53,320 bases of DNA from contig CAJFNZ010000103.1 of the NCBI GenBank assembly GCA_904395905.1, forward strand, positions 1 through 53,320, given 5' to 3'. The stretch comes from an uncultured Oscillospiraceae bacterium (GTDB lineage: Bacteria > Bacillota > Clostridia > Oscillospirales > Oscillospiraceae). A program made the position numbers and the translations under genes. The notes below the pieces were generated by a model, which did not search any database, was not told the origin of the DNA, and worked only from the letters and a program-made list of their open reading frames with translations. This document shows, piece after piece, positions 14,731 to 22,665 of the stretch (its first letter is position 1; every line of letters begins with the position of its first letter).

Positions 14731-15531
14731 ATGCCGCTATCTGCTATCAAGGCCAATCATGTTGCGCTGTCGGAGCGGGTGGAGGAGGAGGTCGTGCGGT
14801 ATATCCAGGAGAACCGCCTGCGCTGCGGAGACCGCCTCCCCAATGAAAAGGAGCTGGAGCTGCGCCTGGGCGTCAGCCGCAGCACCATCCGCGAGGCCAT
14901 GCGCTCCCTGCGGGCGCGGGGCATCGTGACCATCCGGCAGGGCAGCGGAACCTATGTGGCAGATTCCATGGGCGTGTCGGAGGATCCCCTGGGGCTCGGC
15001 TTCCGGTACGACCGGAACAAGACCCTGGCCGACCTTCTGGACATTCGGTTTATGATTGAGCCCTCCATCGCCGGGGCCTGCGCCGCGCGGGCGTCCGACG
15101 AGCAAAAGGCGGAAATCCGCAGGCTCTGTGACGAGGTGGCGGCGATGATTCGCCGCGGGGAGGCCCACGAGGAGAAGGACGTCCAGCTCCACTGCGCCAT
15201 CGCCAAGGGCGTGGACAACGAACTGGTCAACGTGCTCTTCCCGGACGTCCTCAGCGGGATCCAGGTCTATTCGCCGCTGCTGGAGGACCGGCTGCTGGAA
15301 AAGACGATTCTCCGCCATCAGGAGATTGTCGATGCCATCGTGTCGGGCGACCCCCGCGGTGCGTACTACGCCATGGTACAGCACCTGGAGGACAATCGCC
15401 TCGCGATTATCGAATACATTGCAAGCCAGAACAAAAACGCGAAAGGAAGCAAGCAAGATGAAGATTGGTTTTATCGGATTAGGTATTATGGGAAAGCCCA
15501 TGGCCAAAAACCTCCTGAAGGCCGGCTATGA
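14731..15531 (+). CDS. FadR/GntR-family regulator (FCD domain)
   Basis: The protein is 266 aa. The N-terminal winged HTH has LPNEKELELRLGVSRSTIREAMRSLRARGIVTIRQGSGTYV. The C-terminal FCD domain has RFMIEPSIAGACAARAS and ILRHQEIVDAIVSGDP, with His and Asp typical of metal-linked ligand binding. Such regulators usually repress sugar-acid genes until an intermediate binds. The last 25 codons overlap the garR start by 74 bases in another frame and lack family similarity. They look like an extended tail, perhaps from a lost stop. It is embedded between transketolase and garR, and so is likely the regulator of this operon. Confidence 0.88.
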   Translation: MPLSAIKANHVALSERVEEEVVRYIQENRLRCGDRLPNEKELELRLGVSRSTIREAMRSLRARGIVTIRQGSGTYVADSMGVSEDPLGLGFRYDRNKTLADLLDIRFMIEPSIAGACAARASDEQKAEIRRLCDEVAAMIRRGEAHEEKDVQLHCAIAKGVDNELVNVLFPDVLSGIQVYSPLLEDRLLEKTILRHQEIVDAIVSGDPRGAYYAMVQHLEDNRLAIIEYIASQNKNAKGSKQDEDWFYRIRYYGKAHGQKPPEGRL

Positions 15532-16342
15532 GCTGACGGTCAACGACCTGGTCGAGGCCGCCGTGAACGAGCTGGTGGAAGCCGGCGCCAAGCGCGCCGC
15601 CTCCAACGCCGAAGTGGCCGCCGCCAGCGACGTGGTCATCACCATGGTGCCCAATTCGCCCCATGTCAAGGCTGCCGTCCTGGGCCCCAAGGGCGTTCTG
15701 GAAGGCGCGAAGCCCGGCATGATTCTGGTGGACATGAGCTCCATCAACCCCATCGCCTCCAAGGAAGTCTGCGCCGAGGTGGAGAAGGCCGGCTGCGAGA
15801 TGCTCGACGCCCCCGTCTCCGGCGGTGAGCCCAAGGCCATCGACGGCACCCTGGCCATCATGGTCGGCGGCAAGGAAGAGGTCTTCAACAAGGTCAAGGA
15901 CATCCTGGCCGTCATGGGCAGCTCCGTGACCCTGTGCGGCGACATCGGCGCCGGCAACACCACGAAGCTGGCCAACCAGATTATCGTCGCCGCCAACATC
16001 GCCGCCCTGGGCGAGGCCCTGGTTCTGGGCAAGAAGGCCGGCGTGAAGCCCGAGGCCATCTATCAGGCCATCCGCGGCGGCCTGGCCGGCAGCACCGTCA
16101 TGGACGCCAAGGCTCCCATGATGATGGACGGCAACTTCAAGCCCGGCTTCCGCATCAACCTGCACATCAAGGATCTGACCAACGCCATCGAGACCGGCCA
16201 CGAAGTGGGCGCCAACCTGCCCCTGACCACCGCCGTCATGGAGATGATGCAGTGGCTGAAGGCCACCGGCCACGAGATGGAGGACCACAGCTCCCTGGTC
16301 CGCTACTACGAGTTCCTGGCCGACACCGACGTCAGACGGTAA
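15458..16342 (+). CDS. garR: 2-hydroxy-3-oxopropionate (tartronate semialdehyde) reductase
   Basis: The protein is 294 aa from the ATG after AAAGGAAGCAAGCAAG; the ORF-track start is 44 codons upstream inside gntR. GFIGLGIMGKPMAKNLL is the N-terminal dinucleotide site. DAPVSGGEPKAIDGTLAIMVGG and the catalytic-Lys region GAGNTTKLANQIIVA match GarR nearly throughout, as do RGGLAGSTVMDAKAPMM and the FRINLHIKDL helix. The enzyme reduces tartronate semialdehyde to D-glycerate. Its likely supplier here is the HpaI-type aldolase at 5.8-6.6 kb (inference). It is the best-defined enzyme for the direction of the pathway. Confidence 0.88.
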   Translation: MKIGFIGLGIMGKPMAKNLLKAGYELTVNDLVEAAVNELVEAGAKRAASNAEVAAASDVVITMVPNSPHVKAAVLGPKGVLEGAKPGMILVDMSSINPIASKEVCAEVEKAGCEMLDAPVSGGEPKAIDGTLAIMVGGKEEVFNKVKDILAVMGSSVTLCGDIGAGNTTKLANQIIVAANIAALGEALVLGKKAGVKPEAIYQAIRGGLAGSTVMDAKAPMMMDGNFKPGFRINLHIKDLTNAIETGHEVGANLPLTTAVMEMMQWLKATGHEMEDHSSLVRYYEFLADTDVRR

Positions 16343-16364
16343 GTCCGAGAGGTGCAGCACGGTC

Positions 16365-17399
16365 ATGAAAGCGGTTTACTATGTGGGCGACCAGAAGATG
16401 GAGATGCGGGACATCCCCGTACCCACCCCGGCCGCTGACGAGTATCTGATTAAAATCGACGCCTGCGGCGTCTGCGGCTCCGACTACGAGGGCTTCCTCG
16501 GCAAGACCGGCCGCCGGATTCCGCCGATGATTATGGGCCACGAGTTCGCCGGCACCGTCGCCAAGGCTCCCGAGGGCGGCAAGTACGCCCCCGGCACCAC
16601 GGTGGCCGTGTTCCCCAAGTACTACTGCGGCGTCTGTGACACCTGCAAGAAGGGGCTTGTGAATCTCTGCCCCCACGCCGACTTCGTGGGCGTGATGGAC
16701 GTGGACGGCGCGATGACCGAGTACATCTGCGTCAAGGAGACGTACCTGATTCCCTACTCCGGCTGCGGCGCCGATGTGGCCTCCATGGCCGAGCCGGCCG
16801 CCGTCGCCTACAACGGCGTCAGCAAGATCTCCGACGAGCAGCTGGCCGCGGCCGACAACATCCTGGTGGTCGGCGCGGGCACCATCGGCCTGCTGGTCCT
16901 GGTGTGGCTGAAGTATCGCGGCGCGAAGCACGTGATTGTCAGCGACAACATCGAGTTCCGTCTGGAGCTGGCCAAGCAGCTGGGCGCCGACGATGTCATC
17001 AATCCCAGCGCCTGCGGCGACTTTGTCCAGGCCATCTCCGAGAAGACCGGCGGCAAGATGTGCGACCTCTCCGTGGAGGCCGTCGGCATCAGCCCCACGG
17101 CGGCGTCTTCCATCGACGCGCTGAAGGACGCCGGCACGGCCGTCTGGATTGGCAACGCGGCCAAGATGGTCTCCATCGATATGCAGAAGGTTGTCACGAA
17201 GGAACTGCAAATCAAGGGCAACTACATCTACTCGGTGGAGGACTTCGTCAAGTGTGTCCAGCTGCTGGCGGAGAAGGCCATCAACGTCGAGCCCATCATC
17301 ACCCACCACATGGATATGTCCCAGGGTGTCGAGGCCTTTGAGCGTCTGCGCAACAACAAGGACGGCAAGGCTGTGAAGATTATCCTGACCAACGACTGA
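16365..17399 (+). CDS. Zinc-dependent alcohol dehydrogenase (GatD-like polyol dehydrogenase)
   Basis: The protein is 344 aa. DACGVCGSDYEGFLG and MIMGHEFAGTV hold catalytic zinc ligands. YYCGVCDTCKKGLVNLCPH is the structural zinc lobe. VVGAGTIGLLVLVWL is the Rossmann loop, with Asp in VIVSDNIEFRL favouring NAD(H). It resembles galactitol-1-phosphate 5-dehydrogenase and other polyol dehydrogenases. It follows garR by 22 bases with a GAGAGGTG ribosome binding site, so it is in the same transcript. It is different from the other zinc dehydrogenase in the window and probably oxidises a second hydroxyl of the same or a related substrate. Confidence 0.85.
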   Translation: MKAVYYVGDQKMEMRDIPVPTPAADEYLIKIDACGVCGSDYEGFLGKTGRRIPPMIMGHEFAGTVAKAPEGGKYAPGTTVAVFPKYYCGVCDTCKKGLVNLCPHADFVGVMDVDGAMTEYICVKETYLIPYSGCGADVASMAEPAAVAYNGVSKISDEQLAAADNILVVGAGTIGLLVLVWLKYRGAKHVIVSDNIEFRLELAKQLGADDVINPSACGDFVQAISEKTGGKMCDLSVEAVGISPTAASSIDALKDAGTAVWIGNAAKMVSIDMQKVVTKELQIKGNYIYSVEDFVKCVQLLAEKAINVEPIITHHMDMSQGVEAFERLRNNKDGKAVKIILTND

Positions 17400-17746
17400 A
17401 ATTCTGCAAACATCCGATACCGTACCACGCATTCCTGCCGATTTGGCCTGTGTTGAAAGCCTGGGAGCGCCCTGCCGCTGCGCAGGGCCCCTCCGAGGGC
17501 AATATGGGGAAAACCCGGGAATCGCGGGGCAAAAGGCCCTGCTGAAAGTGGGGCCCTTTTTGCAGACTGCGACTTGTCGAATTGGACAGAATGCGCAAAT
17601 CAGTCTTGGCAAATTTGTGGAATTTCATGAATCCCTGCCGGCGGTTGCCGGCGGCTCCCCAGGAGCCATTGACGGTAGTACGAGATTTCCGGCCCCGCAC
17701 GGGGCCGGGGGCCTCTGCTATAAATTCTAAAAAAGGGGAAGAAAAC
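17400..17746 (+). promoter_or_regulatory. 347-base gap before the Liv binding-protein gene
   Basis: No ORF looks real here. The stretch holds a terminator-like hairpin (17529-17563), then a structured leader: ggctcc-cca-ggagcc (17653-17667) and ccggccccg-ca-cggggccgg (17689-17708). TGCTATAAA (17716-17724) is an extended -10-like sequence but only 23 bases before the start. I cannot place a convincing full promoter, so readthrough from upstream with processing is also possible. Confidence 0.5.
17529..17563 (+). terminator. Probable terminator/attenuator after the second zinc dehydrogenase
   Basis: GCAAAAGGCCC and GGGGCCCTTTTTGC pair with one bulge, ending in five T. It would separate the transketolase-garR unit from the Liv unit at least partly. 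Confidence 0.6.
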
Positions 17747-19039
17747 ATGAAAAAAAGAGCTATCGCGATGTTGCTCGCACTGGTCATGCTGCTTGGACTG
17801 GCGGCGTGTGCCAGTGACACCACTGCCGATACCAGCAGCGGTGACACCACTGCCGACACCGGCAGCACGACCACGGACACCGGCGATACCGGCGACTCCG
17901 GCGACGCCGCCACCAGCGGCGAGACCTTCCGCATCGGCACCTACCTGCAGCTGACCGGCAGCAACTCCGCGGCCGGCACCTCCGGCCAGAAGGGCATCGA
18001 CCTGGCCATCAAGCAGATTAACGAGCAGGGCGGCTTCAACGGCGCCACCGTCGTTGCTGAGCACTTCGACACCACCGGCTCCACCGAGGAGGCCGTGAAG
18101 ATTGTCCAGAGAATGCTCACCGGCGACAACTACGACGCCATCATCGGCTCCGTCAACTCCAACGAGGTCTCCGCCTGCATCAGCTACCTGAATGAGGCAA
18201 AGGTGTACAACTTCGGCCTCGGCACCTCCGCCACCTGGATGGAGGATCCGGACATGATTTACACCTTCCGCGCCAGCGCCAACAACAACCGCATCGCGCC
18301 GCTGGATGTGGACCTGATTCTCGAGCTGGGCTATGACTCCGTGGCCATCATGAACGGCACCGACGACACCGGCGCCTCCACCGCCGACGCCTTCGAGGCC
18401 GCCTGCGAGGAGAAGGGCGTCACCGTCACGACCCGTCAGCAGTGCGACTCCGAGGACACCGATTTCTCCGGCCAGATCAGCCAGATTATCGCGTCCGACC
18501 CCGACTGCGTGTTCATGTCCCTGATTGGCACCACGTTCGGCCCGTTCGTCAAGCAGCTGCGGAACATGGGCTACACCGGCATGATCGGCTGCAAGGAGTG
18601 CTTCTCCGCGGAGTACCAGAACGTCGCCGGCGGCGCCCCCAACACCAACTACATCTTCTACGTCTATCCCTACGTTGCGTACACCAACATCGAGGACTGC
18701 AACATCCCCATCATGCGGGAGTTCCTCGAGGCCTACCAGGCTGAGTACAACGAGCTGCCCGCCCACGAGGCTGCCTACCGTGGCTACGACACGATGATGG
18801 CCATGTGGGAGGCTGCCAAGATTGCCGGCGCCAACGACGACGAGTCCCTGCGCGAAGCCACCAACCAGGTGGTCACCGAGGGCCTGGGCGGCACCATGGA
18901 CTTCACCGACGGCAGCCGCGAGGCGTACAGCAACTTCAACTCCTTCATCCTCGTGGACGGCAAGGATATGCTGGTCTCCGACTGGCTGGCCGAGGGCGGC
19001 TACGAGGCCTACCTGGAGGCTTCCGGCAGAGACAGATAA
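17747..19039 (+). CDS. Liv-type (HAAT) ABC transporter substrate-binding lipoprotein
   Basis: The protein is 430 aa from the ATG after AAAAGGGGAAG. The signal has lipobox LGLAAC with Cys21. A Thr/Asp/Ser/Gly-rich linker (about 22-60) precedes a type-1 periplasmic binding domain. IGTYLQLTGSNSAAGTSGQKGIDLAIKQINEQGG and AIIGSVNSNEVSACISYLNEAKV are typical. The family binds branched-chain amino acids, amides, urea or aromatic acids outside the cell. The ligand loops differ from LivJ (GSVNSN instead of its Ser-rich loop), and the genes around encode sugar metabolism. A sugar-acid-like ligand is therefore possible. The ATG chosen removes 55 upstream codons. Confidence 0.88.
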   Translation: MKKRAIAMLLALVMLLGLAACASDTTADTSSGDTTADTGSTTTDTGDTGDSGDAATSGETFRIGTYLQLTGSNSAAGTSGQKGIDLAIKQINEQGGFNGATVVAEHFDTTGSTEEAVKIVQRMLTGDNYDAIIGSVNSNEVSACISYLNEAKVYNFGLGTSATWMEDPDMIYTFRASANNNRIAPLDVDLILELGYDSVAIMNGTDDTGASTADAFEAACEEKGVTVTTRQQCDSEDTDFSGQISQIIASDPDCVFMSLIGTTFGPFVKQLRNMGYTGMIGCKECFSAEYQNVAGGAPNTNYIFYVYPYVAYTNIEDCNIPIMREFLEAYQAEYNELPAHEAAYRGYDTMMAMWEAAKIAGANDDESLREATNQVVTEGLGGTMDFTDGSREAYSNFNSFILVDGKDMLVSDWLAEGGYEAYLEASGRDR

Positions 19040-19122
19040 GCCGGACCTGGCGAAACCCTTTTTACAGTTGAATTCTGGAATAGCGCAAGACACCTAGGTA
19101 CTGTATAGCCGAAGCTAGAGGG

Positions 19123-19149
19123 CGGGCAAAGCGCGGGACGTTTTGCCCG
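19123..19149 (+). terminator. Hairpin between binding protein and permease genes
   Basis: CGGGCAAA and TTTGCCCG form an 8-bp stem with an 11-base loop. This may act as partial terminator or mRNA stabiliser. Binding-protein genes are often expressed above their permeases in this way. Confidence 0.5.
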
Positions 19150-19195
19150 TCCTCGTTCTCCCCCGAACTCGGTTATAGGAATAGGAGGTAAGCAA

Positions 19196-20077
19196 GTGCA
19201 AATGTTTTTGACACTGCTGGTCAATGGCTTGATCATCGGTGGTATTTACGGCTTGATTGCATTGGGCTATAGCCTGATTTACCGGGCATCGGGCCTGATG
19301 AGCTTCGTGCAAGGCGATATGGTGACCGTGGGCGCCTACCTGGGCATCACCTTCTACGTGGTGCTGAACCTGCCCATCCTGGTTTCCCTGATTCTGACCT
19401 TTGCCTGTTCGTTCCTGCTGGGCATGATTCTCGAGAAGGGCGTTATCCGCAACCTGCTCAAGAAGAACGTGATGCCCATCTACGTCGTCCTCTCGACGAT
19501 TGCCATTTCCTACATCATTCAGAATACTGCGCAGGCCTTCTACGGCTCCACGGCGCAGACCTTCCCGCAGGTGTTCTCGAAGCCGACGCTGACCATCTTC
19601 GGCATCACGGCGCAGACCGAAGCCTATGTCTGTCTGCTCCTGTCGGTCGTCATGATGGTTGTCCTGCACTTCTTCATGACGAAGACCCGGTTCGGCACCG
19701 CCATGCGCAGCTCTGCCATGGACCCCCTGGCTGCCGAGTCCTGCGGCATCAACACCTCTCTCTCCACCGGCATCACCTGGGGCCTGGCGGCCTCCATCGC
19801 GGCCCTGGCCGGCATGATGCTGGGCCCCATGTACGGCGTGTACACCACCCTGGGCTCCACCATCGGCAGAAAGGGCTTCGCCGGCGCTGTGGTCGGCGGC
19901 TACGGCAATATGTACGGCGCCATGGTCGGCGGCATGATTCTCGGCCTGGCCGAGACCTTCGTCTCCGGTTATGTGGACGCCACGTACCGCAACCAGCTGG
20001 CCTACATCATCCTCATTCTGTTCCTCTTCATTAAGCCCACCGGCATCTTCAATGAAAAGGCCATTCAGGATGTGTAA
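19196..20077 (+). CDS. livH: Liv-type ABC transporter permease LivH
   Basis: The protein is 293 aa from a GTG six bases after AGGAGGT; an ATG two codons later is possible. About eight membrane segments are visible. NGLIIGGIYGLIALGYSLIYRASGLMSFVQGDMVTVGAYLG is the family N-terminus. The EAA-like contact loop for the ATPases lies around TRFGTAMRSSAMDPLAAESCGINT. GGYGNMYGAMVGGMILGLAE is the conserved C-terminal part. It forms the membrane channel with LivM. It starts 156 bases after the binding-protein gene. Confidence 0.92.
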   Translation: MQMFLTLLVNGLIIGGIYGLIALGYSLIYRASGLMSFVQGDMVTVGAYLGITFYVVLNLPILVSLILTFACSFLLGMILEKGVIRNLLKKNVMPIYVVLSTIAISYIIQNTAQAFYGSTAQTFPQVFSKPTLTIFGITAQTEAYVCLLLSVVMMVVLHFFMTKTRFGTAMRSSAMDPLAAESCGINTSLSTGITWGLAASIAALAGMMLGPMYGVYTTLGSTIGRKGFAGAVVGGYGNMYGAMVGGMILGLAETFVSGYVDATYRNQLAYIILILFLFIKPTGIFNEKAIQDV

Positions 20078-20101
20078 GACTGGAGGAGAGGGGGTAACGA
20101 T

Positions 20102-21085
20102 ATGAACAATTCGATTTTGAAAAAGAAAGTTCCGCTTGGCATCCTGATTGCCGTGCTGCTGATTGCGGTGCCGTTCCTGATTCAGCTGGTTTTCGGCACG
20201 GAATACGGCGTCATGATTGCCTGCATTATCCTGATTTATACCATTGCCGTCTCCGGACTGGATTTGCTCTTCGGTTACAGCGGCCAGATTTCCATGGGCC
20301 ACGCCGCCTTCTTCGTCATCGGCGCGTACACCTCCGGCCTGCTGAACAACTACTTCAACATTCCCCTTTGGCTGACCATCCCCGCCGGCGCGCTGCTGTC
20401 CTGCGGCCTGGGCGCCCTGCTGGCCTGGCCTGCCTCGAAGCTGAAGTTCCACTTCCTGTCCCTGGCGACCATCGCCTTCGGCGAAATCGTGTACTACTTC
20501 CTGTACGTCTCCCCGGGCGGCTTCACCGGCGACTACCTGGGCATCAGCGTCGTCACCATCCCCTTCCTGGGCGGCAGCTACACCAGATGGTATTTCTTCC
20601 TGCTGTTCTTCACGGTCATTGCCCTGGTGCTCAAGCACTTCCTGGTCCACTCCCGGACCGGCCGTGCGTTCCAGGCCATCCGTGAGAACACCCACGCCGC
20701 CAACGGCATGGGCGTCAACGTCCGCAAGAACAAGATTATCGCCTTTGCGGTCAGCGCCTTCTACACCGGCTTCGCCGGCGCCGTCTACGTCCACCTGCTC
20801 CGCTACATCGCTCCGTCCACCGGCCAGCAGAAGCAGTCGGTCCTGTTCCTGACGATGCTGCTCTTCGGCGGCACCGCCTCGATGGTCGGCCCCATCATCG
20901 GCGTCGTCATCATCGAGATCCTGCTGGAGCTGATTCGGCCCCTGCAGGAGTACCAGATGCTCCTCTACGGCATCCTGCTGCTGATTGTCATCGTGGCGCT
21001 GCCCGGCGGCATCTACGGCGGCATCAAGGACCTCATCGTCTCCATCAAGCGCAAGAAGGCTGCCAAGCAGCTGACCAAGAAGTAA
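20102..21085 (+). CDS. livM: Liv-type ABC transporter permease LivM
   Basis: The protein is 327 aa with about nine membrane segments. DLLFGYSGQISMGHAAFFVIGAYTSG is the LivM signature. SRTGRAFQAIRENTHAANGMGVNV is the ATPase contact loop. The length is normal for the shorter LivM type. The basic C-terminal tail (SIKRKKAAKQLTKK) is cytoplasmic. It lies 24 bases after livH with an AGGAGAGGGGG ribosome binding site and works with it as heterodimeric channel. Confidence 0.92.
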   Translation: MNNSILKKKVPLGILIAVLLIAVPFLIQLVFGTEYGVMIACIILIYTIAVSGLDLLFGYSGQISMGHAAFFVIGAYTSGLLNNYFNIPLWLTIPAGALLSCGLGALLAWPASKLKFHFLSLATIAFGEIVYYFLYVSPGGFTGDYLGISVVTIPFLGGSYTRWYFFLLFFTVIALVLKHFLVHSRTGRAFQAIRENTHAANGMGVNVRKNKIIAFAVSAFYTGFAGAVYVHLLRYIAPSTGQQKQSVLFLTMLLFGGTASMVGPIIGVVIIEILLELIRPLQEYQMLLYGILLLIVIVALPGGIYGGIKDLIVSIKRKKAAKQLTKK

Positions 21086-21101
21086 GGGAGGGACGAACAG
21101 A

Positions 21102-21857
21102 ATGCTGGAAACGAAAAACGTCACCATTAAATTCGGCGGTCTGACGGCTGTGAACAACGTCACCATGCAGGTCCGTCCCGGGAAGATTACCGCCCTCATC
21201 GGCCCCAACGGCGCCGGTAAGACGACGCTCTTCAACTGCATCAGCGGCGTCTACACGCCCAACAGCGGCGAGGTCATCCTCGATGGCCAGCACCTGGAGG
21301 GCAAGATGGGCTACAAAATCAATGCCGCCGGCATCGCCCGCACGTACCAGGTCATCAACCTGTTCTGGAACATGACCGTGCTGGAGAACGTGCTGGTGGG
21401 GATGCACTCCCGCCTGAAGGCCAACTTCTGGGACAGCCTCTTCAACACCAAGAAGAAGCGCCAGGAGGAGAAGGCCATCGTCGAAAAGGCGCACGAGTGG
21501 CTGAAATTCGTCGGCCTCGACGAGTACGCCAACGACCGGGCCGGCAGCCTGTCCTACGGCAAGCAGCGGCTGCTGGAGATTGTCCGCGGCCTGGCCAGCG
21601 AGCCGAAGGTCATCCTGCTGGATGAGCCCGCCGCCGGCATGAACACCACGGAGAAGGCCGAGCTGGACTCCCTGCTCCAGCAGATCCTCTCCATGGGCTA
21701 CACGATTCTCGTCGTGGAGCATGACATGAAGCTGATTATGAACATCAGCGACTACATCTACGTGCTGTGCCAGGGTTCGCTTCTGGCCGAGGGTACGCCC
21801 GAGGAAATCCAGAACAACCCCGAGGTCATCGCAGCGTATCTGGGAGGTGACGAGTAA
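21102..21857 (+). CDS. livG: Liv-type ABC transporter ATP-binding protein LivG
   Basis: The protein is 251 aa. GPNGAGKTTLFNCISG is Walker A, LSYGKQRLLEIVRGLA the signature, VILLDEPAAGM the Walker B with catalytic Glu, and VVEHDMKLIM the switch His. The C-terminal GTPEEIQNNPEVIAAYLGGDE is the usual Liv ending. It powers uptake with LivF. The preceding stop is 16 bases upstream, and livF starts directly after its stop. Confidence 0.93.
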   Translation: MLETKNVTIKFGGLTAVNNVTMQVRPGKITALIGPNGAGKTTLFNCISGVYTPNSGEVILDGQHLEGKMGYKINAAGIARTYQVINLFWNMTVLENVLVGMHSRLKANFWDSLFNTKKKRQEEKAIVEKAHEWLKFVGLDEYANDRAGSLSYGKQRLLEIVRGLASEPKVILLDEPAAGMNTTEKAELDSLLQQILSMGYTILVVEHDMKLIMNISDYIYVLCQGSLLAEGTPEEIQNNPEVIAAYLGGDE

Positions 21858-22577
21858 ATGGCCAAGATGCTGGAGCTGATTGATTTCCACTACTACTACG
21901 GCAACATCCACTCCGTCAAGGGCGTCAACCTGGAGGTGGAGGAGGGCGAAATCGTCACGCTGATTGGCGCCAACGGCGCCGGCAAGACCACGACCATGCA
22001 GTCCATCTCCGGCCTGACCGCGCGCCGCGGCGTTGTGGGCAAGATCCTCTTCAAGGGGAAGGAAATCCAGAACTTCAACGGCTACAAGGTCGCCGGCCTC
22101 GGCATTGCCCAGTCGCTGGAAGGCCGCCACGTGTTCGCCAAGCTGACCGTGGAGGAGAACCTGATGATGGGCGCATACCTCCGCAAGGACACCAAGAACA
22201 TCAAGGAGGACCTGAAGGACGTCTACCGTCGGTTCCCCCGCCTGGAGGAGCGCCGCACCCAGATGGCCGGCACCCTCTCCGGCGGCGAGCAGCAGATGCT
22301 GGCCATGGGCCGCGCCCTCGTCAGCCGGCCGACGCTGATGCTCCTCGATGAGCCCTCCCTGGGCCTGGCCCCGCTGATTACGAAGGAGATTTTCGTCGCC
22401 GTTCGGGACATCAACAAGGATGGCACCACGATTCTCTTCGTGGAGCAGAACTCCAAGATTGCCCTGAACACCGCTTCCCGCGGCTACGTCATGCAGACGG
22501 GCGAAATCGTCATGTCGGACACCAGCGAGAACCTGATGGCCAACGAAGAAGTGAAGAAGGCGTACCTGGGCGGCTAA
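21858..22577 (+). CDS. livF: Liv-type ABC transporter ATP-binding protein LivF
   Basis: The protein is 239 aa. GANGAGKTTTMQSISG is Walker A, LSGGEQQMLAMGRAL the signature, LMLLDEPSLGLAP the Walker B and FVEQNSKIAL the switch region with Gln-Asn in place of the usual Glu-His pair, common for LivF. The ATG directly follows the livG stop (taaATG). It is the last Liv gene. A strong hairpin terminator follows 14 bases later, so downstream genes receive reduced readthrough. Confidence 0.93.
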   Translation: MAKMLELIDFHYYYGNIHSVKGVNLEVEEGEIVTLIGANGAGKTTTMQSISGLTARRGVVGKILFKGKEIQNFNGYKVAGLGIAQSLEGRHVFAKLTVEENLMMGAYLRKDTKNIKEDLKDVYRRFPRLEERRTQMAGTLSGGEQQMLAMGRALVSRPTLMLLDEPSLGLAPLITKEIFVAVRDINKDGTTILFVEQNSKIALNTASRGYVMQTGEIVMSDTSENLMANEEVKKAYLGG

Positions 22578-22590
22578 GCCCGCCTCCGGG

Positions 22591-22631
22591 GGGATATGCG
22601 GTATAAGGGCTTTATACCGCATATCCCTTTT
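22591..22631 (+). terminator. Strong terminator/attenuator inside the gene cluster
   Basis: A perfect 16-bp stem (22591-22606 with 22612-22627), a 5-base loop and a TTTT tail. It lies between livF and the isomerase gene whose start is 35 bases further. The next genes point the same way, so this may tune their expression. Confidence 0.75.
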
Positions 22632-22665
22632 CCCGGGAAACTTTGAACGAAGGAGAGATGGACTG

